DNA of 64,000 nt from VAXT01 sp963794605. Its GTDB lineage: Bacteria > Actinomycetota > Thermoleophilia > Gaiellales > Gaiellaceae. The stretch spans positions 93,728-157,727 of the forward strand of contig CAWCEN010000006.1 of assembly GCA_963794605.1 (NCBI GenBank), in the 5' to 3' direction. The notes below the pieces were generated by a model. It made no database searches. It saw only the letters and a program-made list of their open reading frames with translations, and was not told where the DNA came from. The position numbers were made by a program, and so were the translations under genes. Positions 55,683 to 63,384 of this stretch are shown here, in pieces; positions within the stretch are counted from its first letter, which is position 1; every line of letters begins with the position of its first letter.

Positions 55683-56337
55683 TCAGTCTAGTAGTGCGAG
55701 CGCGCGGGGAAGCTCGTCCAAGTGCTGCACGACCGCGTCCGCCCCTTCGAGCCGTGCACCCGAACCCGATGACCTTGATCCCCACTCTGCGCGCGCCCTC
55801 GATGTCCGCCTCGGTGTCGCCGACGGCCACGGTCTCGTCGGGCGGCCAGTCACCGGCTTTCCGCCGCGCGATCGCTATCAGCTCGGCGCGGTCTTCCGCC
55901 TCGCAACCGAACGCTCCCTGACCCGACGGGAAGACGTCGGCGAGCCCGATCCGTTCCATTCGGGCTCGCGCGACCGTCTCGGGGTTCCCGGTCAGGAGCG
56001 CCCGGTGCTCGATCAGCGGGAGCACCTCAGCGGCACCCTCGGCGGCTGCCCAGTGGGACGTGTCCGCGTCGGCCAGGAGCTCGAGGTAGCGCAGGGAGGC
56101 CTCTGTGCACCAGCGCGCGAGGAGCGGGTCGATTTCTTCGTCACGGAGCCCGGCCGCGCGCAGCATTTCACGAGTGATTCGCATCGCCGTCTGCCCGGAA
56201 TGGTCGACGCCGCGGATCGAGTCATCGGGGAGCTGAAGTCCCCAGACTGTTTCGATCGCTTCCGTCGTCGCCTGGCCCATCAACGGATCGCTCGTCATGA
56301 AGAGCGTCTTGTCGACGTCGAAGAGGACCAGCAGCAT
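55683..56337 (-). pseudogene. HAD-superfamily phosphatase with one frameshift near the C-terminus
   Basis: Cof/phosphoglycolate-phosphatase-like hydrolase, about 217 residues after correction. Motif I LFDVDKTLF (catalytic DxD), motif II LLTGNPE, motif IV VGDTEADIEGAR. Near 55750-55762 (GFG) one base must be skipped to continue ARLEGADAVVQHLDELPRAL to a TGA at 55683; uncorrected, the frame becomes Arg-rich and ends at 55675. Starts at ATG 56337, 6 nt after a TATTGT box that overlaps the ssrA promoter. Confidence 0.75.
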
Positions 56338-56342
56338 GCGGC

Positions 56343-56349
56343 TACAATA
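56343..56349. promoter_or_regulatory. Overlapping divergent -10 boxes for ssrA and the HAD gene
   Basis: Forward TACAAT (56343-56348) would start ssrA about 7 nt before the mature tmRNA end. Reverse TATTGT (56349-56344) shares five base pairs and ends 6 nt before the HAD ATG. Only one polymerase could open this site at a time. Confidence 0.5.
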
Positions 56350-56361
56350 GGGGCAACATAC

Positions 56362-56725
56362 GGGGGCGATCAGGTTTCGACGTGGTCGGTTCTCCGGTTG
56401 AGCTGCAAGCCGAGGTCCCCGGTCGGCCTCGTAAAACAACCGGGACAAAACGCAAGTGCGAAGAACAACGACGCACTCGCTCTCGCTGCCTAAACCACAG
56501 TGAGGCGCATCGCTCCGAGCTCGGCCCGTGGCTCGGGTAGCGGTGTCAGAAAACGGGCTCGGCGCCGAGGGAGAGCCAATCGCCCGAAGCGCGACACCAA
56601 AGGATGGCTAGCCCGGCGGTTGGTCGGCTGCCAACCTGCCGGCGGGCGAATTCCAACGGCAGCCTAAGCTTGTAGAGGTTCAACCGGTACGACAGCGGAC
56701 GCGGGTTCGATTCCCGCCGCCTCCA
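56362..56725 (+). ncRNA. ssrA: Transfer-messenger RNA (tmRNA)
   Basis: One-piece tmRNA of about 364 nt. The 5' GGGGGCGATCAGGTTTCGAC and 3' GCGGGTTCGATTCCCGC-CGCCTCC-A form the tRNA-like acceptor (7 bp with one G-U) and T-arm. The tag frame at 56452-56493 encodes ASAKNNDALALAA then TAA; the ALAA end is the usual protease signal. Pseudoknot stems lie between tag and T-arm. CCA is not encoded. The 3' end is a known phage/island attachment site type, and an integrase remnant follows. Confidence 0.95.
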
Positions 56726-56760
56726 TCGCAGGGTTTCCAGCTCACCTGTGACTTCTGAGT

Positions 56761-56788
56761 CAAGCGTCGTCAATTCGGGCGACGCTTG
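56761..56788. terminator. Hairpin after tmRNA
   Basis: 9-bp stem CAAGCGTCG / CGACGCTTG with a 10-nt loop, 35 nt beyond the tmRNA end. Possible ssrA terminator. The rest of the 430-bp gap to the kinase holds the integrase remnant and nothing else clear. Confidence 0.5.
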
Positions 56789-56915
56789 TGCATGACGAGC
56801 CTCGGCTGCACGTTCCAGGGCCTCAGCCAGCTCATCCAGCTCGACCTCATCGGTGTACTGCTGGGTCGTGTCCGGCCGCGAGTGGCCCATCAAAGCCTGT
56901 AGCGATCCCCGCACC
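56776..56915 (-). pseudogene. Tyrosine recombinase (integrase) C-terminal remnant
   Basis: About 45 residues SLQALMGHSRPDTTQQYTDE and following VELDELAEALERAAEAR match the end of phage-type integrases: GHS box histidine and the catalytic tyrosine in QQYT. The R-H-x-x-R part and everything upstream are missing. The downstream text WRRRESNPRPL is antisense tmRNA, a well-known false extension. It sits at the tmRNA 3' end as expected of an element that used ssrA as att site. Confidence 0.7.
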
Positions 56916-57157
56916 GCCTGGCATGCGTCGGCGCAGGGTTCATGTGACATTCCCGCACACTGGCCCACCCGAGCGTTCGGAGAGTGTCGGGCGGCGCAGA
57001 ACGGCAGATTATGTGCGGCTGATCGTCGAGCGAGAAGGCGCGTTGGGCGCGTTCGCGAGCGTTCCTGAACGGCACATGCGTGGCACGATCGACCCGCGTC
57101 GAGGAGGATGGGTTCGCCGGGCGGACCCTTCGTCGGGTGCGCTGGTGGGCCATTGCC

Positions 57158-58153
57158 ATGACCGGAATCGAAGCCTCGACCTCTCACCCTGCCTTGCCGC
57201 GCTGGTTTGGACCTAGAGCCAGCCCAGATGATCCGGCCGTCTCGGCCCTGATCGCCCGCGTCGCGCGAGGGGCCGGATGGGCAGACATCGGCGGTGCGTT
57301 CAACCTCAACCTGCGGATAGACGCTGAGCCGCCGGTTGTCCTTCGGGTTCATAGGCCCTGGGTCCGCCGCGGCCGGGTAGCGGGACTGCGGCGCTTGCGG
57401 GAACGGCTCCAGCGCGCGCAAGTCCGCGTCGCTCGGCCGATGCCGATTTCCGGCGGCGACCTCCTGAGGGTCGCTGATCGTTGGGCTGAGCTTGAGGAGT
57501 TCATCGATCACGTCCAGCCACGGGCGGGCGAGGACTCCTTCGTCCGCCTATTCGAGGAACTCGGACGCATTCACACTGCACTCAAAGCAGTCTGGGAGCC
57601 CGGTCTGCCCGAACCCCTCGACGACCACAGAACACTACGGCAACTGCGTTACTCGGTCGGCTTCACACGCCGCACGCTCGGACCCCGCAGCGAGCCGGTC
57701 GTGCATCGGATGCGCCAACTGACCGGCGAGCTCTCCAAGCTCCGGAAGGAGGTCGAACTGCCATGCGCTCCGATTCATGGGGACTACAAATTGGGCAACG
57801 CGGGAGAACTGTCTGACGGCTCATGGGCCACCTTCGACCTGGATTTCGCGAGGGTCAGGGAGCGGCTGTACGACATCGCGGCCAGCCTGAACCACGTCGC
57901 AGAGAGCGGCCCCGATGGCGTGGGCCAGCCCGTTGAATTGCTCGAGCCGCGACGACTGCTCGACGCCTACGAAAGCACGGCTCCGGAACCGCTGACTCGC
58001 GACGAGCACCGTTGGTTCCCCGGGGCTCTAGCCCTTGTACCCTTGCACTGGGCTGCCACCGCAGGGCTCGTGGGCGACGGAATCCACGAGGCCGAAAGCG
58101 CAATGACCGCCGCCGAGGCCTGGTGGTCGCGCCGAGCTGAACTCTCGTCGTAG
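57158..58153 (+). CDS. APH/choline-kinase family phosphotransferase
   Basis: 331 residues from ATG 57158 (26 more codons are open upstream but look non-native). Kinase core: PIHGDYKLGNAG (catalytic Asp and metal-binding Asn) and TFDLDFARVRERLYDIA (DFG-like metal Asp). The N-terminal lobe has RIDAEPPVVLRVHRPW with the ATP-binding segment. This fold includes aminoglycoside and homoserine/choline kinases; the substrate here is unknown and resistance should not be assumed. It lies within the island remnant downstream of ssrA. Confidence 0.75.
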   Translation: MTGIEASTSHPALPRWFGPRASPDDPAVSALIARVARGAGWADIGGAFNLNLRIDAEPPVVLRVHRPWVRRGRVAGLRRLRERLQRAQVRVARPMPISGGDLLRVADRWAELEEFIDHVQPRAGEDSFVRLFEELGRIHTALKAVWEPGLPEPLDDHRTLRQLRYSVGFTRRTLGPRSEPVVHRMRQLTGELSKLRKEVELPCAPIHGDYKLGNAGELSDGSWATFDLDFARVRERLYDIAASLNHVAESGPDGVGQPVELLEPRRLLDAYESTAPEPLTRDEHRWFPGALALVPLHWAATAGLVGDGIHEAESAMTAAEAWWSRRAELSS

Positions 58154-58214
58154 TCCGGCGGCCGTGACCGTCACGCTAGCGACCGGCTCACGTCGGACGC
58201 CGCCGTCGCGCCGT

Positions 58215-58706
58215 TCACGGCCCCCGCACCGGAACCGGCAGACGATCCAGCAGGCAGACGGCGACCAGCTCGTCCCACGGATCCAGCCCCGGATCCTCAA
58301 TGAGCCCGGAGAGCCACGCCCATACGATCCGCGCGATTCGCAGGTTCCGCATTGTGCAGCCGCTCTTGGCGGTGAGCTTCCGACTCACGTAGTTCAGCAG
58401 CGTCGGGCCCGCACTCTTCACCGTCTCCGTGAGCTCGAGCGACCCGTCAGGCTGCCACTTCGCTAGGTACTTGCTCAGGTAATTCGCCGCCTGCTCAGCC
58501 GGTCGCGGGGCACGCAGCGGCTTTCCGGTCAACCCAGCCGAAGCCCTTTGACTCAGCCAGTTCCGACAGCGCCGCCACGTACTCGTACGCCCACGCGCGC
58601 TCGATCGCCGCTCCATCCCGAGTACCACGTGAAGGTGCCAAACGCCACGCATCTGGAGCTCCCACTCGTACATCAGGACGCCGCCCTGCGTCGGCGGCGA
58701 AGTCTC
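58215..58706 (-). pseudogene. Broken rolling-circle replication initiator (HUH Rep)
   Basis: GVWHLHVVLG carries the HUH motif (His-Leu-His) and NYLSKYLAK the catalytic-tyrosine region of plasmid Rep proteins. Between them the best protein text (AIERAWAYEYVAALSELAES, GFGWVDRK) lies in another frame, so two shifts (about 58605-58620 and 58515-58530) break the gene, and the N-terminal domain is absent. Such Rep genes are typical of actinobacterial integrative plasmids. Confidence 0.6.
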
Positions 58707-58799
58707 TTACTGAGTGCGCCCCGCTCGGATCGTTATGCCACGACGGGTGCGATCGAGCTGCACAGCGCCTCGTTGAAACGCCGCTGGCGGACTAGGGGG

Positions 58800-58952
58800 C
58801 TAAGGGCCCGAACGCTCTTGGGCGTCTCGACGTGCGTCTAGCTCGGCCTGGGCCTTTTCGGCGAGCTCGCGGAGGCGGCGGACACTCGGGCGGTTGTACG
58901 CCTCGCGGTGGATTTCCTCGAGGCGCTGCTTACTGATCCTCTTCGGCTTCAC
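58800..58952 (-). CDS. Small basic helical protein, island-associated
   Basis: 50 residues from GTG 58952: MKPKRISKQRLEEIHREAYN then RPSVRRLRELAEKAQAELDA, two charged amphipathic helices. No family recognised. Upstream of the broken rep on the same strand, as accessory ORFs often are on integrative plasmids. The start lies inside the next small ORF. Confidence 0.4.
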   Translation of the reverse strand: MKPKRISKQRLEEIHREAYNRPSVRRLRELAEKAQAELDARRDAQERSGP

Positions 58953-59019
58953 CGTTTTCCTGGAGTAGTTCTCGGATGATCGTCGCTTCTGCGGTGATGT
59001 CCGCGATGTCGAAGAGCAT
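58930..59019 (-). CDS. Very small acidic ORF overlapping the previous one
   Basis: 29 residues, MLFDIADITAEATIIRELLQ and an acidic end, 23 bp overlap with the 50-residue ORF. The coupled overlap and non-random composition suggest a real pair, but it may be a relic. No known family. Confidence 0.3.
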   Translation of the reverse strand: MLFDIADITAEATIIRELLQENGEAEEDQ

Positions 59020-59265
59020 AGCCACGACCTCTTTCGCGCGAGATCAGCGGTTCCGGTTCGACGTCGCTCACGAGTGCATCGTCGCCGGGCTGTATCGACA
59101 GCGCAAGATGCCCGAAATCGACCCGTCCACCTCGAATGACCGGCGGCCCTCGCGCCTGCCCGAACCGGCGAAATCTTGCGCCAGAAGCGGGTTTCAGCGC
59201 CCTGTTTTGGTCTTCACCAGCCGGGTACCCGAGTAGAGACATCCGAGGACGAAGGGGGTTTCACC

Positions 59266-59646
59266 ATGGCAGTTGTCGAACTGTGGACTTTCAACGTGAT
59301 GACGAATCCTGCGATGGATCTGTCGAGCGTCGATCTGACCGGGTTCAAGGTCGAGGCGAGCGACGGAGAGATCGGCAAGGTGGATGAGGCGACTCACGAG
59401 GCTGGTGGGAGCTTCGTCGTCGTCGACACCGGGCCGTGGATCTTCGGCAAGAAGGTGATGCTTCCGGCCGGCGTGATCCGCGACATCGATCTCGACAACG
59501 AGGAAATCTTCGTCGACCGCATGAAGGACGAGATCAAGAACGCGCCCGAGTTCGACGAGACCCGTTATCAGGACGAGACCTACCGAGGCGAGCTCGGCGA
59601 CTATTACGGTGCTCGCCGACAGGACAGCGCAGGCGAGCGCTTCTAG
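59266..59646 (+). CDS. PRC-barrel domain protein
   Basis: 126 residues from ATG 59266 behind GAAGGGGG. VDLTGFKVEASDGEIGKVDE is the PRC-barrel start, followed by FVVVDTGPWIFGKKVMLPAG. An acidic C-terminal tail (FDETRYQDETYRGELGDYYG) follows. PRC-barrels bind RNA or other proteins (RimM, photosynthetic H subunit); the role of such stand-alone actinobacterial forms is unclear, often stress-related. Confidence 0.85.
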   Translation: MAVVELWTFNVMTNPAMDLSSVDLTGFKVEASDGEIGKVDEATHEAGGSFVVVDTGPWIFGKKVMLPAGVIRDIDLDNEEIFVDRMKDEIKNAPEFDETRYQDETYRGELGDYYGARRQDSAGERF

Positions 59647-59674
59647 AGAGCGCCGTCTCGTTCGAGAGGACCTT

Positions 59675-59703
59675 GCGAGGCTCCGCGAAACGCGGAGCCT
59701 CGC
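59675..59703. terminator. Bidirectional terminator-like hairpin
   Basis: 13-bp perfect stem GCGAGGCTCCGCG / CGCGGAGCCTCGC with loop AAA, midway between the convergent PRC-barrel and cyclase genes. Confidence 0.75.
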
Positions 59704-59719
59704 CCGTATTCGGGCCAGC

Positions 59720-61123
59720 CTACGAGGCGGTAGCTCGGTGGAGGTGCCAGGTGCCCGGGATGCCTTTGAGGTCGTGCTCGCCGGCATCTTCGAACCCGAG
59801 CCCGCTTCCGGCGATGAGATCCTTGACGGTCCGCGACACCAGGATCTCCGACCCGCCTGCCTTGGCGGCGATCCTGGAGCCGATCGTGACCGCGAGACCG
59901 CCCGGCTTGCCGTCGATGACCTCGCATTCGCCGATGTGCACCCCCGCACGTGTCTCGATGCCCAGGCTCGAGACGCTTTCAGCGATCTCGTGCGCGCAGT
60001 GGATTGCGCGGGCGGGCCCGACGAAGCTCGCGAAGAACCCGTCGCCCGCAGTGTCATGCTCCGTTCCTTCCCAGTGCGAGAGGGACTCGCGCACAGCTGC
60101 GTGATGTGCGAGTACGAGCTCCCTCCAGCGGCGGTCCCCGATCTCTGCCTGCTTACGTGTCGAGTCGACGATGTCCGTGAAGAGGACCGTCACGAGGACG
60201 GTGGAGATCGTCGACCGTCGCTCGATGCCTGCCAGCTCGCGGATGATCGCGATCTGCTCGTCGATCTGCATGCCTGACCGACCCTCGAGCACATGGACCG
60301 TTGCGTTCGGCATCAGAGACGCGACGTAGTCCGCTTCGTCCTTCTCGGCCTGGGCATCCGCCTCGCCGACGATCAGCGCCGTGGGCGTGCGCACGCTCGG
60401 GAGGATGTCCCGCACGTCCGTCTGCCACAGGATCCGGGTCAGCGTCTCGGCAACGTCGGGGCTGAACGTGTTGCGCGTGATCCGTGCGTAGCGCCTCACG
60501 GCATCCTCTTCGACCGCCAGAGTGTGACGCTCGTCGTGCGGGACGCCAAGGCGCTGGGCCGCACGGTTCTGCGCCTGCTCGCGGGCCTGCTCCGTCGTCC
60601 CCCAGCTCCTCGCCTCTGCGAGGGCGGCCTCGAAGGCATCTGGCCCCTGTCCCCACGGATAGTCCGGCGCCCATGCCAGCCTCGGGCGCGGATAGTTCCA
60701 GACGAGGCCGGACGTGCGGTCCGGATATGTCGCAGCGAACAAAGCGTGCATCGCCCCCGTCGAAGCTCCGGCGCCGAGGACCGGCGCCTCGGATCCGATC
60801 ACGTCGAGCACGGTCAGCAGGTCTGCAGCGCGCGTTTCGAGGTTCGGCGGCGGAGCCTGGCGGGTCGAGGCGCCGCTGCCGCGACGGTCATGGATGATCA
60901 GGCGGGCGAACTCGGTCAACCCTGTCAGGAGTGGGCCCCAGTCCGGTTCGTCCCAGATCAGGTCGACGTTCCCCGCAAAGGCATGCAGGTCCATGACCAT
61001 GTCGACGGGCCCTGATCCGACGACCTGGTATGCGAGGTAGATGCCGTCCGACGTCGTCGCGATTCGGGTCTCGTGCGTCACGGAGTCATTTTCAATTTGG
61101 TGCCGGTGGGTTCGATGCCACAT
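59720..61123 (-). CDS. Alpha/beta-hydrolase fused to class III adenylate/guanylate cyclase
   Basis: 467 residues from ATG 61123 (GGAGAG 3 nt upstream); TTG 61162 and GTG 61081 are alternatives. The N-terminal hydrolase fold (about 20-300) keeps the nucleophile elbow GASTG (S121), but the usual catalytic histidine near residue 283 (here EGRSGMQ) is not seen, so it may be a sensor. The cyclase domain (about 305-467) has both metal aspartates, D317 (FTDIVDS) and D361 (TAGDGF), and R417, while the transition-state Asn position is Thr413 (AVTIGSR). It likely makes cAMP in response to a ligand. Confidence 0.85.
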   Translation of the reverse strand: MWHRTHRHQIENDSVTHETRIATTSDGIYLAYQVVGSGPVDMVMDLHAFAGNVDLIWDEPDWGPLLTGLTEFARLIIHDRRGSGASTRQAPPPNLETRAADLLTVLDVIGSEAPVLGAGASTGAMHALFAATYPDRTSGLVWNYPRPRLAWAPDYPWGQGPDAFEAALAEARSWGTTEQAREQAQNRAAQRLGVPHDERHTLAVEEDAVRRYARITRNTFSPDVAETLTRILWQTDVRDILPSVRTPTALIVGEADAQAEKDEADYVASLMPNATVHVLEGRSGMQIDEQIAIIRELAGIERRSTISTVLVTVLFTDIVDSTRKQAEIGDRRWRELVLAHHAAVRESLSHWEGTEHDTAGDGFFASFVGPARAIHCAHEIAESVSSLGIETRAGVHIGECEVIDGKPGGLAVTIGSRIAAKAGGSEILVSRTVKDLIAGSGLGFEDAGEHDLKGIPGTWHLHRATAS

Positions 61124-61167
61124 TGTCTCTCCGCGCGGGCATCGAGACCCCCGTTTCTTCACGGGAG

Positions 61168-61173
61168 TATCCT
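61168..61173 (+). promoter_or_regulatory. -10 box TATCCT for the sugar ABC operon
   Basis: Lies 38 nt before ATG 61212. No clear -35. AGAGGAGGAAGC provides a strong ribosome binding site. Confidence 0.35.
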
Positions 61174-61211
61174 GTCCCTAATTGCGCTCAAGAGCTAGAA
61201 GAGGAGGAAGC

Positions 61212-62423
61212 ATGCGCTCAGCGTGGAGAGGCCTCGCGATCGTGGGCCTGGCGAGTCTGGCGCTCTTCGTGGTTGCCGCTTGCGGCGGCTCGGACAACGA
61301 AAGCAGCAGTACGACCACGGAATCATCGTCCGGCACTCCTGAGATCGGCGTCGACGATTTGACGGCCGACTTCTCGGCGATGGCCAAGCTCAAAGACCTT
61401 GCGAGCGAGGGCGAGGGAATGATCGGGGTCTTGCTCCCCGACACGACGACGTCGACGCGCTACGTCCAGTACGACGCGCCGAACCTGAAGAAAGCCTTCG
61501 AGACCGCTGGGCTCTCTTCCGACCAGTTCAAGATCCAGAACGCACAGGGCAGCACGAGCACGATGCAGCAGCAGGCCGAAGCTCTCATCACCTCCGGCGC
61601 CTCGGTGCTCCTGATCGACCCGCTCGACCCGGGATCGGGAGCTGCCATCGAGGAGAACGCAGTGTCGAAGGGCCTGAAGGTGATCGACTACGACCGCCTC
61701 GTGACCGGAGGCCCCAAGGATCGGTACTACGTCAGCTTCAACAACGTAGAAGTGGGCCAGCTGATCGGCCAGGGCGAGGTCGACTGCATCGACGCCTGGA
61801 AGGTCAACAAGCCGCAGGTCCTGGTGATGAGCGGCGACCCGACGGACAACAACGCGAAGCTCTTCGCACAGGGGTACAACGGCGTGCTCAAGCCGCACTT
61901 CGACGACGGGTCCTATACGAAGGTGGGCGCGCCGGCCGGCACGTGGGATGGGCCGACCGCGGCCACGACCTTCGAGCAGCAGTACACCGCGCACCCCAAC
62001 ATCAACGCGGTCGTGATGCCCAACGACAACACCGCGAACGCGGTCATCTCCGTGCTGTTGAAGAACAAGATCCCGGCGAAAACCTTCCCCGTCACCGGTC
62101 AGGACGCCGCCACGGATGGACTGCAGAACATCCTCAAGGGCTACCAGTGCGGCACCGTCTACAAGCCGTACTTCGCCGAGGCGCAGGCGGCCGCGGCGCT
62201 CGCGCTCTACCTCAGGGCCGACAAGACGCCGCCGTCCTCGCTCGTGAACGACACGACGCGGGACACCACGCTGAACGCGGACATCAAGTCCGTGTACACG
62301 AAGCCCTTCTGGGTGACGACGGAGAACATGAACGACACGGTCGTGAAGGACGGGACGATCTCAGCGGCCACGCTCTGCGCCGGCAAGGTGGCCAGCTTGT
62401 GTAAGGACGCAGGAATCCAATAG
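61212..62423 (+). CDS. Sugar ABC transporter substrate-binding lipoprotein (xylose-type)
   Basis: 403 residues from ATG 61212. Lipobox VVAACGG (Cys about residue 24), then a Ser/Thr-rich linker and a two-lobe periplasmic-binding fold of the ribose/xylose class: IGVLLPDTTTSTRYVQYDAP, ALITSGASVLLIDPLDP, VVMPNDNTANAVISVLL, TGQDAATDGLQNILKG. Most like XylF receptors; the sugar is inferred. First gene of a truncated importer operon. Confidence 0.88.
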   Translation: MRSAWRGLAIVGLASLALFVVAACGGSDNESSSTTTESSSGTPEIGVDDLTADFSAMAKLKDLASEGEGMIGVLLPDTTTSTRYVQYDAPNLKKAFETAGLSSDQFKIQNAQGSTSTMQQQAEALITSGASVLLIDPLDPGSGAAIEENAVSKGLKVIDYDRLVTGGPKDRYYVSFNNVEVGQLIGQGEVDCIDAWKVNKPQVLVMSGDPTDNNAKLFAQGYNGVLKPHFDDGSYTKVGAPAGTWDGPTAATTFEQQYTAHPNINAVVMPNDNTANAVISVLLKNKIPAKTFPVTGQDAATDGLQNILKGYQCGTVYKPYFAEAQAAAALALYLRADKTPPSSLVNDTTRDTTLNADIKSVYTKPFWVTTENMNDTVVKDGTISAATLCAGKVASLCKDAGIQ

Positions 62424-62438
62424 AGCCCAACTGGGCCG

Positions 62439-62463
62439 GGCCTCGCCTTCCGCAGGCGGGGCC
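62439..62463 (+). terminator. Hairpin after the sugar-binding-protein gene
   Basis: 9-bp stem GGCCTCGCC / GGCGGGGCC (one G-T) with loop TTCCGCA. Placed as the hairpin after the peptide-binding-protein gene, so probably a partial terminator or mRNA stabiliser. Confidence 0.55.
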
Positions 62464-62496
62464 TCGGCTCGGTCGTCAATCGGCAGAAGGGACTCG

Positions 62497-63384
62497 ATGA
62501 CGAGCAGCGGGAACGGCGCAGAGCCTCTCCTCAGCCTCCGTGGCGTCTCGAAGAACTTCGGGCCCGTGCAGGCGCTCATCGACGTCGACCTGGACATACG
62601 GGCAGGCGAGGTGACCGCGCTGATCGGCGACAACGGGGCCGGCAAGTCGGTGATGATCAAGTGCATCGCCGGGATCCACGCTCCGGAGCGCGGGGAGATC
62701 ATCTGGGACGGAGAGCCGGTTCGGATTCGCACGCCTCGCGAGGCCGCCGCGCTCGGGATCGAGACCGTCTACCAGGATCTCGCCCTCTGTAACAACCTGG
62801 ACATCGTGCAAAACATGTTCCTGGGACGGGAGCGAGAGAACGGCATCTTCCTCGACGAGGAGGGGATGGAGAAATCGGCCGGCGAGAACCTCTCGAGCCT
62901 CGCCGTGACGACCGTGCGCTCGATCCGCCAGCCGGTGGCCTCGCCCTCGGGCGGCCAGCGGCAGTCAGTGGCGATCGCGAAGGCCGTGCTCTGGGAAGCG
63001 AAGCTGGTGATCATGGACGAGCCGACGGCTGCGCTGGGCGTCGCCCAGACGCGGATGGTGCTCGACCTGACACGCCGACCGGCTGAGCAGGGCCACGCGG
63101 CGCTGTTCGTGTCCCACAACATGAACGACGTCTTCGAGGTCGCCGACCGGGTCATCGTGCTCTACCTCGGTCGCGTCGTCGCGCAACGTCCGGCGTCGGA
63201 GCTCGACCGGCAGATCGCGGTCGACCTGATGACGACCGGCCAGTCGGAGCGGCTCGCCAAGAACGGAGACAGGCGCCTGATGGCCAAGGTCGACGAGACC
63301 CTCCCGCCGCCCGAGTCGGACGTGCAAACGGAGCAGGCGGCTCGCCAAGCCGAGCTCGCAGTTCCGGCCGAGATCGCTGGCTGA
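62497..63384 (+). CDS. Sugar ABC transporter ATPase, single-domain
   Basis: 295 residues with one ABC domain instead of the tandem pair in RbsA/XylG. Walker A GDNGAGKS, signature PSGGQRQSVAIAKAV, Walker B LVIMDEPTAALG, H-loop FVSHN. The first signature residue is Pro-Ser rather than Leu-Ser, and the D-loop is ALG rather than ALD/ALS. A tail of about 50 polar residues follows. Single-domain sugar ATPases of this kind (FrcA-like) act as homodimers. Confidence 0.88.
   Translation: MTSSGNGAEPLLSLRGVSKNFGPVQALIDVDLDIRAGEVTALIGDNGAGKSVMIKCIAGIHAPERGEIIWDGEPVRIRTPREAAALGIETVYQDLALCNNLDIVQNMFLGRERENGIFLDEEGMEKSAGENLSSLAVTTVRSIRQPVASPSGGQRQSVAIAKAVLWEAKLVIMDEPTAALGVAQTRMVLDLTRRPAEQGHAALFVSHNMNDVFEVADRVIVLYLGRVVAQRPASELDRQIAVDLMTTGQSERLAKNGDRRLMAKVDETLPPPESDVQTEQAARQAELAVPAEIAG

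Noticed and set aside
56546..57511. Long reverse reading frame of 321 codons covering the tmRNA 3' end
   Set aside because: Only about 45 codons match an integrase; WRRRESNPRPL is antisense of the tmRNA T-arm, a common false protein. Treated as a remnant plus non-coding sequence.
61079..61162. Longer (TTG 61162) or shorter (GTG 61081) start for the cyclase fusion
   Set aside because: Only ATG 61123 has a well-spaced ribosome binding site (GGAGAG).
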